Below are positions 16,665 through 25,458 of a DNA stretch of 49,766 nucleotides, in pieces. Under the pieces are notes generated by a model. That model searched no databases. It worked only from the letters and a program-made list of their open reading frames with translations, and had not been told where the DNA came from. How positions within the stretch are numbered: position 1 is the stretch's first letter; each line of letters begins with the position of its first letter. The DNA lies in assembly GCA_948470255.1 (NCBI GenBank), contig CAOKOS010000015.1:1-49766 (forward strand), read 5' to 3'. The position numbers and the translations under genes were made by a program. The DNA comes from an uncultured Lachnotalea sp. (lineage in GTDB: Bacteria; Bacillota; Clostridia; Lachnospirales; Lachnospiraceae).

Positions 16665-17723
16665 ATGAAAAAAATTCTTATTTACGGGATTGGAAAAATA
16701 GGGCGGGAGTATCTTGACTATTGTGCCGCCCATGGGGCAACTGGTTTAGACCTGGCTGATGCCGACTGCCGTTTGTGGGGAACAGAGTACCAGGGAATGA
16801 AAATATCAAATCCTGCGGAAATCTTATGGGACGGATATGACCTGATTGTGACGTCTGTAAGTGATGAAACCCAGATGGAGATCGCCGATTATTTGGTGAC
16901 AGAGTATCAGGCGCCCCGTGAAAAAATCGTATCCCACCGGGAGACTATTATTTTTTCAGAAGAGGAAATCTATAATTTTGGGAAAATGGCGTTTGAAAGC
17001 GCCATTGAAAGCAGCGTGATTATGACGGGAAGGGAACTGGGAGCGAAGTTAAAAGCAGATTCCCTGAATGATTTGGAGCAGTTTTATTTTAAAGAAAGCC
17101 ATAGGTGCGTCAATAAATGGATGCATTATTTTGAAGCATACGACAGGTTTTTTTCAAAATACCGTGGAAAAGATGTGACAATCCTGGAAATAGGCGTCTT
17201 CAGGGGCGGATCCTTACAGATGTGGAAAAAGTATTTTCACAGCCCCGGCCATAAAGTCAGGATTTATGGGATAGATGTGGATCCGGGATGTAAAGAGTTT
17301 GAGGAGGAAGGAATTGAGATTTTTACCGGTTCCCAGGAGGACAGGGAGTTTTTGCGGGAGGTAAAGCAGAAAATAGGAAGGGTTGATATTTTAATTGACG
17401 ACGGCGGCCATACGATGAGCCAGCAGATCATTTCTTTTGAGGAATTGTTTGATCTTGTGGATGATGATGGAATTTATCTGTGTGAGGATCTGCATACGTC
17501 TTATATGAAAAAGTATGGAGGCACATATAAAGGGGATACATTTATTGAGTATTCTAAAAATCTCATTGATTTTCTGCATGCACAGTATTCTGAGACTGAT
17601 CAGCTGGCCAGGAACCAGTATTCTGACCAGATTAAGTTTATTACATATTGTGACAGTATGATGGTGATCGAGAAGAAGCCGAAAACCACAAAAAGTATCA
17701 GTGTATGTGTATCAGATATTTGA
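16665..17723 (+). CDS. TylF/MycE-like methyltransferase with N-terminal Rossmann-like domain
   Basis: A 352-aa protein with two parts. Residues 1-90 are the recurrent small nucleotide-binding module (ILIYGIGKIGREYLDYC, with LIVTSVSDETQMEIADYL). Residues about 160-340 are a class I SAM-dependent methyltransferase of the macrocin-O-methyltransferase type: ILEIGVFRGGSLQMWKKYF binds SAM, YGIDVDPG follows, and LIDDGGHTMSQQIISFEELF and YLCEDLHTSY match the metal-assisted catalytic Asp and His positions of that family. It probably O-methylates a sugar or polyol of the glycan. The GGAAGGGATAGGGA start signal is strong. Confidence 0.8.
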   Translation: MKKILIYGIGKIGREYLDYCAAHGATGLDLADADCRLWGTEYQGMKISNPAEILWDGYDLIVTSVSDETQMEIADYLVTEYQAPREKIVSHRETIIFSEEEIYNFGKMAFESAIESSVIMTGRELGAKLKADSLNDLEQFYFKESHRCVNKWMHYFEAYDRFFSKYRGKDVTILEIGVFRGGSLQMWKKYFHSPGHKVRIYGIDVDPGCKEFEEEGIEIFTGSQEDREFLREVKQKIGRVDILIDDGGHTMSQQIISFEELFDLVDDDGIYLCEDLHTSYMKKYGGTYKGDTFIEYSKNLIDFLHAQYSETDQLARNQYSDQIKFITYCDSMMVIEKKPKTTKSISVCVSDI

Positions 17724-17746
17724 TATAAAAGACGAAGGGAATCAAT

Positions 17747-20260
17747 ATGAGGACAGTATTAAAGCGTGATATCCTGAAAATGTTCGAGACGCTTCACCAG
17801 GCGCATCTTATCATCAAAAACCATATAGAGTTAAAACAGTATGGGGCTGCCAAAGACGTGCTGGGCCAGTGCCAGGAGAGCGCAGTCAGTATTGGGACGG
17901 CAATCGAAAGGGCGGAAGGCGAGGGGACTGTAACAGTATCATATCTGGAAAAATACTGTGAGATGCTGTATAGCGCGTATGAAGCGCTGAACAGGGATTA
18001 CATAAAGGCCGGACAAATCTGTAAGCGGCTGAATAAAAGTCTGCTGGCAGCGGAAAACAGTGTGAAGCAGGATATTCCTGTCAGGTATGAGATTGTATTT
18101 CTGCCTTATAAGGCATCCATGTGGGACTCCCTGGCCAGTGTCTGGAAAGCGGCGGATGAGGAGCCGGATTGTGATGCATATGTGATTCCCATTCCCTATT
18201 ATGACAAAAACCCTGACGGCAGTTTCCGAACAGAACATTATGATGGAGGGGCGTTTCCGGCAGATGTGCCCATTACCCATTACAATGATTATGATTTTGA
18301 AAACAGGCATCCGGACGTGATTTTTATTCACAATCCCTATGACCAGTATAACTGTGCAACAAGCGTACATCCTTTTTTTTATTCAAGTAAGCTGAAAAAG
18401 TATACGGGGAAGTTAGTTTATATATCTTATTATATATCGGCAGAATGTGATTCAAATAACAGCAAGGCGTGGGAAGGCAGGAAAGGTCATATCGTCACCA
18501 GCGGGGCCATTCATTCAGATATGGTGGTGGTACAGTCTGAGAATACAAAAAAAGGGTATGTAAATGTCCTGGAAAAGGAGCTGCCTGAGCTTCCGCGCAA
18601 GTTTTGGGAACAGAAAATATGGGGGCTGGGTTCTCCCAAACTGGATTTTGTAAACGGTATGCAACGGGATGATGAAAAGCTTCCTGAAAATTGGAAAAAA
18701 ATTATTTATACAGAGGAAAAGGTAAGAAAGAAAGTAGTTTTGTATAATAACAGTGTCGCTATCTCTTTGGATACGGAAGAGATGTTTGCAAAGATTAAGG
18801 ACACTTTGAACTTTTTTAAAGAGAACCGGGATGTGGCTTTGTGGTGGCGGCCCCATCCGCTGTATGCATCGAACCTGGCGTCTGTCAGCGCTGATTTATT
18901 GGAAGAATATGAGAAAATCGTGGATCAGTATAAAAAAGAGGCGTGGGGGATTTTTGACGAGGGGGCAGACCTGGACTGGGCCATAGCGGAGACGGATGCC
19001 TACTATGGGGACAGGAGTTCTGTGGTGGAGCTGTATCATGAGGTACAAAAGCAGGTTATGCTCCAGAATGATTTGGTGAAAACGGGAAAAGAGATGGAGG
19101 TTGAGGATTTTCCTGTGTGGCCCTATGCTTTTTATGGAAAAGATGGGGATGTCTGGTTTGCCCATGGAAAGATTAATGTGTTGATGAAATATAGTATGAG
19201 GGAGAATTACACATATGTAATGGGACGGATACCGGGTGAAGTAATATTTCAGGAAGGCGGATACGCAGGCATATATAAATGGAAAAATAAAATTTTTTTA
19301 CTTCCTTGCTGGGCCCGTGAGATTGCAGTTTATGACATAGCAGGAGAGACGTTTGAAAAAATTCCTCTTGACCATATAGAAAAATATAGCGGAAAAGGGT
19401 TGTTTTCCAAAATCCATGCCAGAGGCAGGTACTTGTACGGCATACCTTTTTGGTATGATGCAGTTGTGAAAATTGATATGGAATCTGCCAGTATAGAATA
19501 CATAGAAATTGCCGGAATGGAAAGAGGGTTTGTGAATAATACAGCTCAAATCGGCAACAGGATATTTGCGGCCTATTCCCATACGAATCAGATATTGTGC
19601 CTGGATATGGAATCAGATACTGCATCGGTGGAGAAGCTGGGGAGCGAAGATTATGAGTATACCAGTATAGGAAACATAAACGGGGAACTTTATTTATTTG
19701 ACGTGGCCGGCATAAGGATTATCAGATTATATGGAGAACATTATGAAAAAGCGGAGGAATTTTGCAAAGCGCCGTATGAATCCCTGCAATTAAGCGGGAT
19801 TCCTGGGGATTTGCTGCTGATTGATTCGATAGAAGAAGATGAAATGCTGGTTATGAACCGGGACGGGGATATTGTGGAGACAGCGGGCAGTCATCAGCGG
19901 GAGGACAAACAGAAGGAGAAGGCTGGAAGAAGCAGTCTTCTGTCTCTATATTATTGTGGGAATGGGAATGATGCTGTAGAGGAGGGGGATGTTTTTCTTT
20001 ATTCTTCCTGGGGTACAGGGATTATGTATCAATTTGTAAACGGAAGATTGAAAAATCAGTTTACGATGGATTTAAAGAAGCATGAATATGACAGATTAAA
20101 GAATATAATTTCTTGCGCGGGAGGACAGGAAACCATAGAAACCAATCTATACAGCCTGAAAGACTGGAAGGAAAATTTACAAAAAGAAACCAGCTTTTCC
20201 AGGGAAGCAGCCTTTGGCTGCGGGCGGAAAATACTGCAGACTGTAAAAGAAAATTTATAG
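17747..20260 (+). CDS. glycerophosphotransferase-like protein with C-terminal propeller-like repeats
   Basis: An 837-aa protein. Residues 1-95 are helical. Residues about 105-460 resemble the CDP-glycerol glycerophosphotransferase (GT-B) fold: VFIHNPYDQYN, KLVYISYYISAE, WGLGSPKLDFV, WWRPHPLY and YGDRSSVVELYHE match the order of conserved blocks, although the last block is looser than in TagF. From about residue 480 a series of similar beta-rich units appears, of the type GIYKWKNKIFLLPCWAREI, RGRYLYGIPFWYD, IGNRIFAAYS and INGELYLFDVAG, suggesting a beta-propeller that could bind the glycan. GAAGGG precedes the ATG. It likely polymerises or primes a phosphopolyol chain; substrate uncertain. Confidence 0.6.
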   Translation: MRTVLKRDILKMFETLHQAHLIIKNHIELKQYGAAKDVLGQCQESAVSIGTAIERAEGEGTVTVSYLEKYCEMLYSAYEALNRDYIKAGQICKRLNKSLLAAENSVKQDIPVRYEIVFLPYKASMWDSLASVWKAADEEPDCDAYVIPIPYYDKNPDGSFRTEHYDGGAFPADVPITHYNDYDFENRHPDVIFIHNPYDQYNCATSVHPFFYSSKLKKYTGKLVYISYYISAECDSNNSKAWEGRKGHIVTSGAIHSDMVVVQSENTKKGYVNVLEKELPELPRKFWEQKIWGLGSPKLDFVNGMQRDDEKLPENWKKIIYTEEKVRKKVVLYNNSVAISLDTEEMFAKIKDTLNFFKENRDVALWWRPHPLYASNLASVSADLLEEYEKIVDQYKKEAWGIFDEGADLDWAIAETDAYYGDRSSVVELYHEVQKQVMLQNDLVKTGKEMEVEDFPVWPYAFYGKDGDVWFAHGKINVLMKYSMRENYTYVMGRIPGEVIFQEGGYAGIYKWKNKIFLLPCWAREIAVYDIAGETFEKIPLDHIEKYSGKGLFSKIHARGRYLYGIPFWYDAVVKIDMESASIEYIEIAGMERGFVNNTAQIGNRIFAAYSHTNQILCLDMESDTASVEKLGSEDYEYTSIGNINGELYLFDVAGIRIIRLYGEHYEKAEEFCKAPYESLQLSGIPGDLLLIDSIEEDEMLVMNRDGDIVETAGSHQREDKQKEKAGRSSLLSLYYCGNGNDAVEEGDVFLYSSWGTGIMYQFVNGRLKNQFTMDLKKHEYDRLKNIISCAGGQETIETNLYSLKDWKENLQKETSFSREAAFGCGRKILQTVKENL

Positions 20261-20316
20261 GGGAGAAATTAAGGTTAAAGGGGGCTGCCAGAAGATGTGC
20301 GGGATGGAGAGATAGT

Positions 20317-22428
20317 ATGGAATGTAGAGGAAAAATCATTCTTTTTGGAAGCGGCAAGATTGGACAGAAGGTTCTGGAAAAGTTAGGGGAAGACTACGTA
20401 TATTGTTTTTGTGATAATAATACTTCTCTGGCAGGGGCAGAACGGTATCACAAACGAATTATTTCCTTCCAGGAGCTGAAAGAGATATACAGTGGATATA
20501 TTGTCATAATCAGTGCAGATGAAAATAATACGGAAGATATTGCAAGGCAGTTGGAAAATGAAGGGATATATGATTATTTAAGCTACAGTGATATCGAAAA
20601 AAATTTAATTAAAAACAATGAGATTTCTGAATTTATAAGAAAATATCTGAATCCAGTGGAAAGGATGAAGTTTAAAGCTGATCTTTTGGAAAAGAAGCTG
20701 AATCGGGCCAGTTTTCAATTAGAGTATTTGAAAGACCATACAGCTGTAGAAACTTTGAAACCGGCAGAAGGCTATTTAAGAAAAAGGCAGCTGGATTTGA
20801 TTGAGTTTGCAGATGAATTTTTAGAAAAAGTATCAGGACTGCAGATCAGCCCCTTTTTAACAGGGGGAAGCTTATTGGGATATGTCAGAAACCAGGAGTT
20901 TATTCCCTGGGAGGACAGTCTGGAATTGGGATTAACCAGGGAGGATTATGAGAGGCTCTGTGAATATTGCCGGAAATCCTATTATGGGGTCTGCCGGAAT
21001 GGCGGGGAGGAGTGTTGCGGCGAAAATGAAATGCAGCAGACTGACACTGTCACCAGACGCCATAAAAATGAGATAGTTTTCTTTGAATATCCTGATACCA
21101 TACAGATCTCAAAGGGAAAATCTTGCATCGACAGGTTATGGATTGATTTTAACATGTATGATTTTGACGAATTTTCCGGTTTGGATGGGGATTGCCTGAA
21201 GAACCTGAGAGAAGCCGTTTTTCCGTTACGTGAAGATTTTTTTGCAGGAAGAAAGTTTTTTGTGCCGCAGGAGGCAAGACAGGTGGTTCGTTTTTTCCAG
21301 CCTGGTTATTTGAATATTCCAGATGATATTGGCATTGGAAAAAATGAGTTTTGGAATGTCTATAAAGAAAGCAGGCTTGTAAACATTGAATTTTATTTGT
21401 CAGCCTCATTTGAAATTTCCCATTTTGAGCCGCTTTATTATTTTTTCAGAAATAAGGGGGTTTACGCTGTATTTGTGGCAGAAAATTGCAGGAGGAATAC
21501 CACAAAGGAGTGGTTTGATTATGAGGCCGCAGTCGCCCAGCTGAAAGAAAGAAAACTGGAATATAAGACTGTTTGTAATCCAGATGCGCAATTTGCGTTT
21601 TCGACCCAGGGAAGCTGGGTTTTGAAGAAATATGGAATGAATACAAAAAGGATCCATATACATTATGGCTGTTCCCTGCTGAATGATTCTTTCTGGTATT
21701 TTTCTAAACATATGCAGGGATATGATTATAAATTTGTCCATGGAATTTATGATAAGGAAATGTGTCTGAAAATCATGCCGGAAGAGAAGATCAAAATCGT
21801 AGGATATCCCAGGCATTATGGAATCAGAAATAAAAAACTGAGTACGGAATCGGTGCGCCGGGAGCTGGGAATAGGGAAGGGGAAGCCTGTAATATGCTAT
21901 CTGCCTACCTGGGATCAGCATGCCTCTATTGAGAGGTTCAGGGGAGCCTTTCTGAAGCTGCGGAAAGATTATTACATTGTTACAAAGCCTCATCATTGCC
22001 TATATATGAGGAAAGAAAAAAAGAGAGAATTAGATATCTTATATGAAATATCAGATATGGTGTTAGATACTTTTTATAGTTTGGAAAAGGCATCGTTTAT
22101 AGGAGATATTACAATTATTGATGCGAAGTCGGCGGCCACTTTGGAGGCATGTTTTATCAATCCGGAAATGAAGATGCTGTGGTTGTCTGTAAGAAAAGAT
22201 ATGAAGGCTATTTTTTCAGAAAAAGCTTTTGATTTGGCAAAAATTATTAACGATCCCGATGAATTCGGTGAAAGCATCAGAGAACTGCTGGACAATGACA
22301 GATATAGAGAAGTCAGAAAGAAGCAGATTTATTATTTTTTTGAAGACGGCGATGAGCGCTGTTTGGAAAAGGCATATGAGGATGTGCTGAGGGATTGTCC
22401 GGCTGCCATGATCCGGCAGCAAAACTGA
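20317..22428 (+). CDS. Rossmann-like/LicD-like/glycerophosphotransferase three-domain fusion
   Basis: A 703-aa protein. Residues 5-95 are the recurrent nucleotide-binding module (IILFGSGKIGQKVLEKL, VIISADENNTEDIARQL). Residues about 155-360 are LicD-like: LTGGSLLGYVRNQEFIPW aligns with the family, but the metal-binding DDD is replaced by EDSLE, so this domain may be inactive. Residues about 370-690 resemble the CDP-glycerol:poly(glycerophosphate) transferase fold, with IHIHYGCSLLN, VGYPRHYGI, VICYLPTWDQHASI, YIVTKPHH and IIDAKSAATLEACF (like the DxSS region). ATG 20317 has GGGATGGAGA upstream; a longer frame from 20113 lies inside the previous gene. It probably transfers a phosphopolyol unit. 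Confidence 0.75.
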   Translation: MECRGKIILFGSGKIGQKVLEKLGEDYVYCFCDNNTSLAGAERYHKRIISFQELKEIYSGYIVIISADENNTEDIARQLENEGIYDYLSYSDIEKNLIKNNEISEFIRKYLNPVERMKFKADLLEKKLNRASFQLEYLKDHTAVETLKPAEGYLRKRQLDLIEFADEFLEKVSGLQISPFLTGGSLLGYVRNQEFIPWEDSLELGLTREDYERLCEYCRKSYYGVCRNGGEECCGENEMQQTDTVTRRHKNEIVFFEYPDTIQISKGKSCIDRLWIDFNMYDFDEFSGLDGDCLKNLREAVFPLREDFFAGRKFFVPQEARQVVRFFQPGYLNIPDDIGIGKNEFWNVYKESRLVNIEFYLSASFEISHFEPLYYFFRNKGVYAVFVAENCRRNTTKEWFDYEAAVAQLKERKLEYKTVCNPDAQFAFSTQGSWVLKKYGMNTKRIHIHYGCSLLNDSFWYFSKHMQGYDYKFVHGIYDKEMCLKIMPEEKIKIVGYPRHYGIRNKKLSTESVRRELGIGKGKPVICYLPTWDQHASIERFRGAFLKLRKDYYIVTKPHHCLYMRKEKKRELDILYEISDMVLDTFYSLEKASFIGDITIIDAKSAATLEACFINPEMKMLWLSVRKDMKAIFSEKAFDLAKIINDPDEFGESIRELLDNDRYREVRKKQIYYFFEDGDERCLEKAYEDVLRDCPAAMIRQQN

Positions 22429-22454
22429 TTTGTCGGGAAAGGATAAAGGGAATC

Positions 22455-22679
22455 ATGGAAAAATTGGTGTTGTTTGGCGCTGGTTTTTATGCAGAAAAAG
22501 CGCTTAAACTACTGGAAAAGGAAAAAATTGAAGCCATTTTTGATAATGATCCGTCAAAATGGGGAACGCGTATGGAGGGAATTCCTGTATGCAGCCCGGA
22601 AGCAGAAAAGCGGCTTCTGGAATCCAGCCAAGTCATTATTTCTGTTTCACAGAGATATCAAGGACAGATCATCGGATAG
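22455..22679 (+). CDS. Rossmann-like module ending at an in-frame TAG (5' part of a split gene)
   Basis: A 74-aa ORF with the recurrent module: LVLFGAGFYAEKALKLL, AIFDNDPSKWGTRMEGIPV, QVIISVSQRYQGQIIG. It stops at TAG 22677-22679, exactly where homologous modules in this cluster continue into their last helix (compare MMAQLQKAGVKEYSVF in the gene at 25451). The next ORF is in the same frame nine nucleotides later and begins with that missing helix. A single CAG to TAG change would explain the split. It has a good AAAGGG ribosome binding site. As it stands the product would be a lone, incomplete domain. Confidence 0.7.
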   Translation: MEKLVLFGAGFYAEKALKLLEKEKIEAIFDNDPSKWGTRMEGIPVCSPEAEKRLLESSQVIISVSQRYQGQIIG

Positions 22680-22688
22680 CTGCACCGG

Positions 22689-24296
22689 ATGGATATCCAG
22701 GATATTCGGACGATTGAAGAAGTCCAGACTGAAATTATAAAACAGAAAATAGAGGGCAGGAGAGACTATATCCAAATTTATGACAGGGCGGTTGCATGGA
22801 TAAAACATAATACCATAGACGGACAGGCCATAATCTGTAATACGGAAAAACGGACAGGATATCCTGAAGTGACAGGGTATTATATCCCGACACTGCTCCG
22901 CTGGGGCTATCGTGGCCTGGCCCGTTCTTATACACAATGGCTGTGCAGGATACAAAAGGACGATGGTTCCTGGTACGATACGGACGATACCGCGCCGTAT
23001 GTGTTTGACACGGCGCAGATCTTGAAGGGACTAATTGCGGCCAGAAGTATCTATCCGCAGGTGGACTGCCATATAATCAAAGGATGCGATTGGATCCTGG
23101 AGAATATGCAGGAATCGGGCAGGCTGGTTACGCCCACAAAAGAGGCGTGGGGCAGCGGGCGGGCATGTTCGGAATTGATTCATTTATATTGCCTTTCGCC
23201 TCTGGTGCAGGCGGCGGATGTTTTAAACAGGCCGCATTATAAGACGGCTGCATATAAGGTCTTGGACTATTATAAAAAGAACCATTACGAAGAGATCATG
23301 AATTTTGGTTTGCTGTCGCATTTTTATGCATATGTGATGGAAGCTTTGCTGGACATGGGGGAAAGGGAAATGGCGGTAAAAGCCATGGCCAAGGTGGCAA
23401 AGCTAAAAAAAGAAAGCGGCGCCGTCCCTGCCTACCGGGATGTGGACTGGGTCTGTTCTACGGGGCTTTTTCAGTTTGCCCTGGTATGGTTCCGCCTGGG
23501 AGACTTGGAGCGTGGAAATAAAGCTTTTGAGTATGCCTGTAAACTGCAGAATGAATCGGGCGGATGGTACGGAAGCTATCTGTCAGAAGAAAACCCCGGG
23601 GAAAAGAATGACTATTTTCCTTTCAGTGAGATCAGCTGGGCTGTCAAATATTTTCTGGATGCCCTGTATTATAAAAATGTGGCGGAGTTTGACTGCTGGT
23701 CCGGTTCTTTTTTGAATCAGATAGACAGGGAAGACGGGAGATATAAAATCATCCGAAAAACTGTGGCGGAGGAATCCCGTGCCAAATCCCAGCCGCTGAA
23801 AATCCTGGATATTGGCTGCGGTAAAGGCAGATATTTAAGAAATCTGCTTAAGGATGAGCCGGAAAATGAATATTATGCCTCTGACCTGTCAGAAAGTGTT
23901 ATGGAATATATAAAAGAAGAGAAGATTCATAAGCGACAAGGCTCTCTGACCAATATCGGATACCCTGACGATTATTTTGATCTTGTGTATACTTGTGAGG
24001 CATTGGAACACGCGGTGGATATAAAGAGCGCAGTGGGAGAGCTGGCCCGTGTCACAAAACCGGGCGGTAAGATGGTGGTCATTGATAAAAACAAGGCAGA
24101 ACTGGGAAAAATGGAGATCTCCGACTGGGAGGTCTGGTTTGATGCAGAGGAATTGAAAACAGTTATGCTTGCTGAATGTTCATCGGTGGAGGTAACAGGA
24201 CAGATCAGCTATGAACAGGGGAATCAGGATCCCTTGTTTTTGGCGTGGACAGGAACGGTTGCGGCTCCATCAGCGATGAAGGCGGAACGCTCGTGA
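22689..24296 (+). CDS. alpha/alpha-toroid repeat plus SAM methyltransferase protein
   Basis: A 535-aa protein. The first 12 residues (MDIQDIRTIEEV) complete the Rossmann-like module of the preceding ORF in the same frame. Residues about 25-345 carry repeats of the terpene-cyclase-like alpha/alpha toroid kind: QKDDGSWYDTDDTAPYVFD and CKLQNESGGWYGSY. Residues about 360-500 are a class I methyltransferase: LKILDIGCGKGRYLRNLL, YASDLSES, YPDDYFDLVYTCEALEH and KPGGKMVVIDKN. There is no ribosome binding site before the ATG at 22689, which supports an origin as the 3' part of a longer gene from 22455. Toroid proteins in glycan clusters may act as lyases or epimerases; the role here is unknown. Confidence 0.75.
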   Translation: MDIQDIRTIEEVQTEIIKQKIEGRRDYIQIYDRAVAWIKHNTIDGQAIICNTEKRTGYPEVTGYYIPTLLRWGYRGLARSYTQWLCRIQKDDGSWYDTDDTAPYVFDTAQILKGLIAARSIYPQVDCHIIKGCDWILENMQESGRLVTPTKEAWGSGRACSELIHLYCLSPLVQAADVLNRPHYKTAAYKVLDYYKKNHYEEIMNFGLLSHFYAYVMEALLDMGEREMAVKAMAKVAKLKKESGAVPAYRDVDWVCSTGLFQFALVWFRLGDLERGNKAFEYACKLQNESGGWYGSYLSEENPGEKNDYFPFSEISWAVKYFLDALYYKNVAEFDCWSGSFLNQIDREDGRYKIIRKTVAEESRAKSQPLKILDIGCGKGRYLRNLLKDEPENEYYASDLSESVMEYIKEEKIHKRQGSLTNIGYPDDYFDLVYTCEALEHAVDIKSAVGELARVTKPGGKMVVIDKNKAELGKMEISDWEVWFDAEELKTVMLAECSSVEVTGQISYEQGNQDPLFLAWTGTVAAPSAMKAERS

Positions 24297-24339
24297 TAGT
24301 CAGATAAATATGGGGAAACGGCAGCAGGGAAAGAATAGC

Positions 24340-25458
24340 ATGAAGGTGATTACAGTTTTTGGCACACGTCCTGAAGCGATCAAGATGTGCCCGTTGGTTT
24401 TACAGTTAAAAAAGACAGAAGAAATCGAATGTGTGGTATGTCTCACGGGGCAGCATAGGGAGATGCTCCATCAGGTGATGGAGGTTTTTGCCATCCGGGC
24501 GGATTATGACCTGGATATTATGCGGCAGGAGCAGACGCTTTCTTCGATTACGGCAGACGTACTAAATAAACTGGGAAAAGTACTGGAGGCAGAGAAGCCG
24601 GATCTGATACTGGTGCATGGAGACACGACCACTTCCTTTGCCGCCGCCCTGGCGGGATTTTACCGGAACATCCCCGTGGGGCATGTGGAAGCCGGACTCA
24701 GGACATTCCGTATGGATTCGCCTTACCCGGAAGAATTTAACCGGCAGGCAGTTGACCTGATATCGGAGCTTTACTTTGCGCCCACAAAGGAGGCTGGGCA
24801 AAACTTGCTGAAGGAAGGAAAAAGAGAATCCAGTATCTATGTCACTGGCAATACGGTGATCGATGCATTGGCCCTTACTGTGCAGGAAAGCTATTATCAT
24901 GAGGCGCTGGAATGGAGTAAAGGTTCCAGGCTGATTCTTTTGACCGCCCATAGGCGGGAAAACCTGGGGGAATCCATGGCGCAGATGTTTTCAGCCATCA
25001 GGAGAGTGGTGGAAGAATATCCTGACGTGAAGGTCATCTATCCTGTCCATAAAAATCCGAAGGTCCGAAAAACAGCGCAGATACTGGCAGGGGCAGACAG
25101 AATCCGGCTGATTGAACCCCTTGATGTGACCGGGTTCCATAATTTTATGGCCAGGAGCTATTTTATTTTGACAGACAGCGGCGGTATACAGGAGGAAGCC
25201 CCTTCTCTGGGGAAGCCGGTACTGGTGATGCGTGATACGACAGAAAGGCCGGAGGGGATTGCGGCGGGGACGCTGCGGCTGGTGGGAACTTCGGGGGAGG
25301 CAGTCTATCGGGAAACAAAACGTCTGCTTACGGATGAAGCGCTGTACCAGAGGATGAGCAGGGCGCAAAATCCTTATGGGGACGGGCACGCTTCAGAACG
25401 GATTGTCCAGGCAATCCTTAAGTACCAGAAGGAAAGAAGGGGACAGACATATGCCTGA
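24340..25458 (+). CDS. wecB: UDP-N-acetylglucosamine 2-epimerase (non-hydrolysing)
   Basis: A 372-aa cytosolic enzyme that interconverts UDP-GlcNAc and UDP-ManNAc. The full set of family motifs is present: TVFGTRPEAIKM at the start, TGQHREML, VHGDTTTSFAAAL, GHVEAGLRTF, PYPEEFNRQ, TGNTVIDAL, LTAHRRENLG, and DSGGIQEEAPSLGKPVLVMR with the conserved uridine-binding Glu-Glu. ATG 24340 follows GGGAAAG; the earlier in-frame ATG at 24310 is less suited. Together with the dehydrogenase at 28008 it supplies UDP-ManNAcA, a known building block of wall glycans. Firmicutes often call this gene mnaA. Confidence 0.95.
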   Translation: MKVITVFGTRPEAIKMCPLVLQLKKTEEIECVVCLTGQHREMLHQVMEVFAIRADYDLDIMRQEQTLSSITADVLNKLGKVLEAEKPDLILVHGDTTTSFAAALAGFYRNIPVGHVEAGLRTFRMDSPYPEEFNRQAVDLISELYFAPTKEAGQNLLKEGKRESSIYVTGNTVIDALALTVQESYYHEALEWSKGSRLILLTAHRRENLGESMAQMFSAIRRVVEEYPDVKVIYPVHKNPKVRKTAQILAGADRIRLIEPLDVTGFHNFMARSYFILTDSGGIQEEAPSLGKPVLVMRDTTERPEGIAAGTLRLVGTSGEAVYRETKRLLTDEALYQRMSRAQNPYGDGHASERIVQAILKYQKERRGQTYA

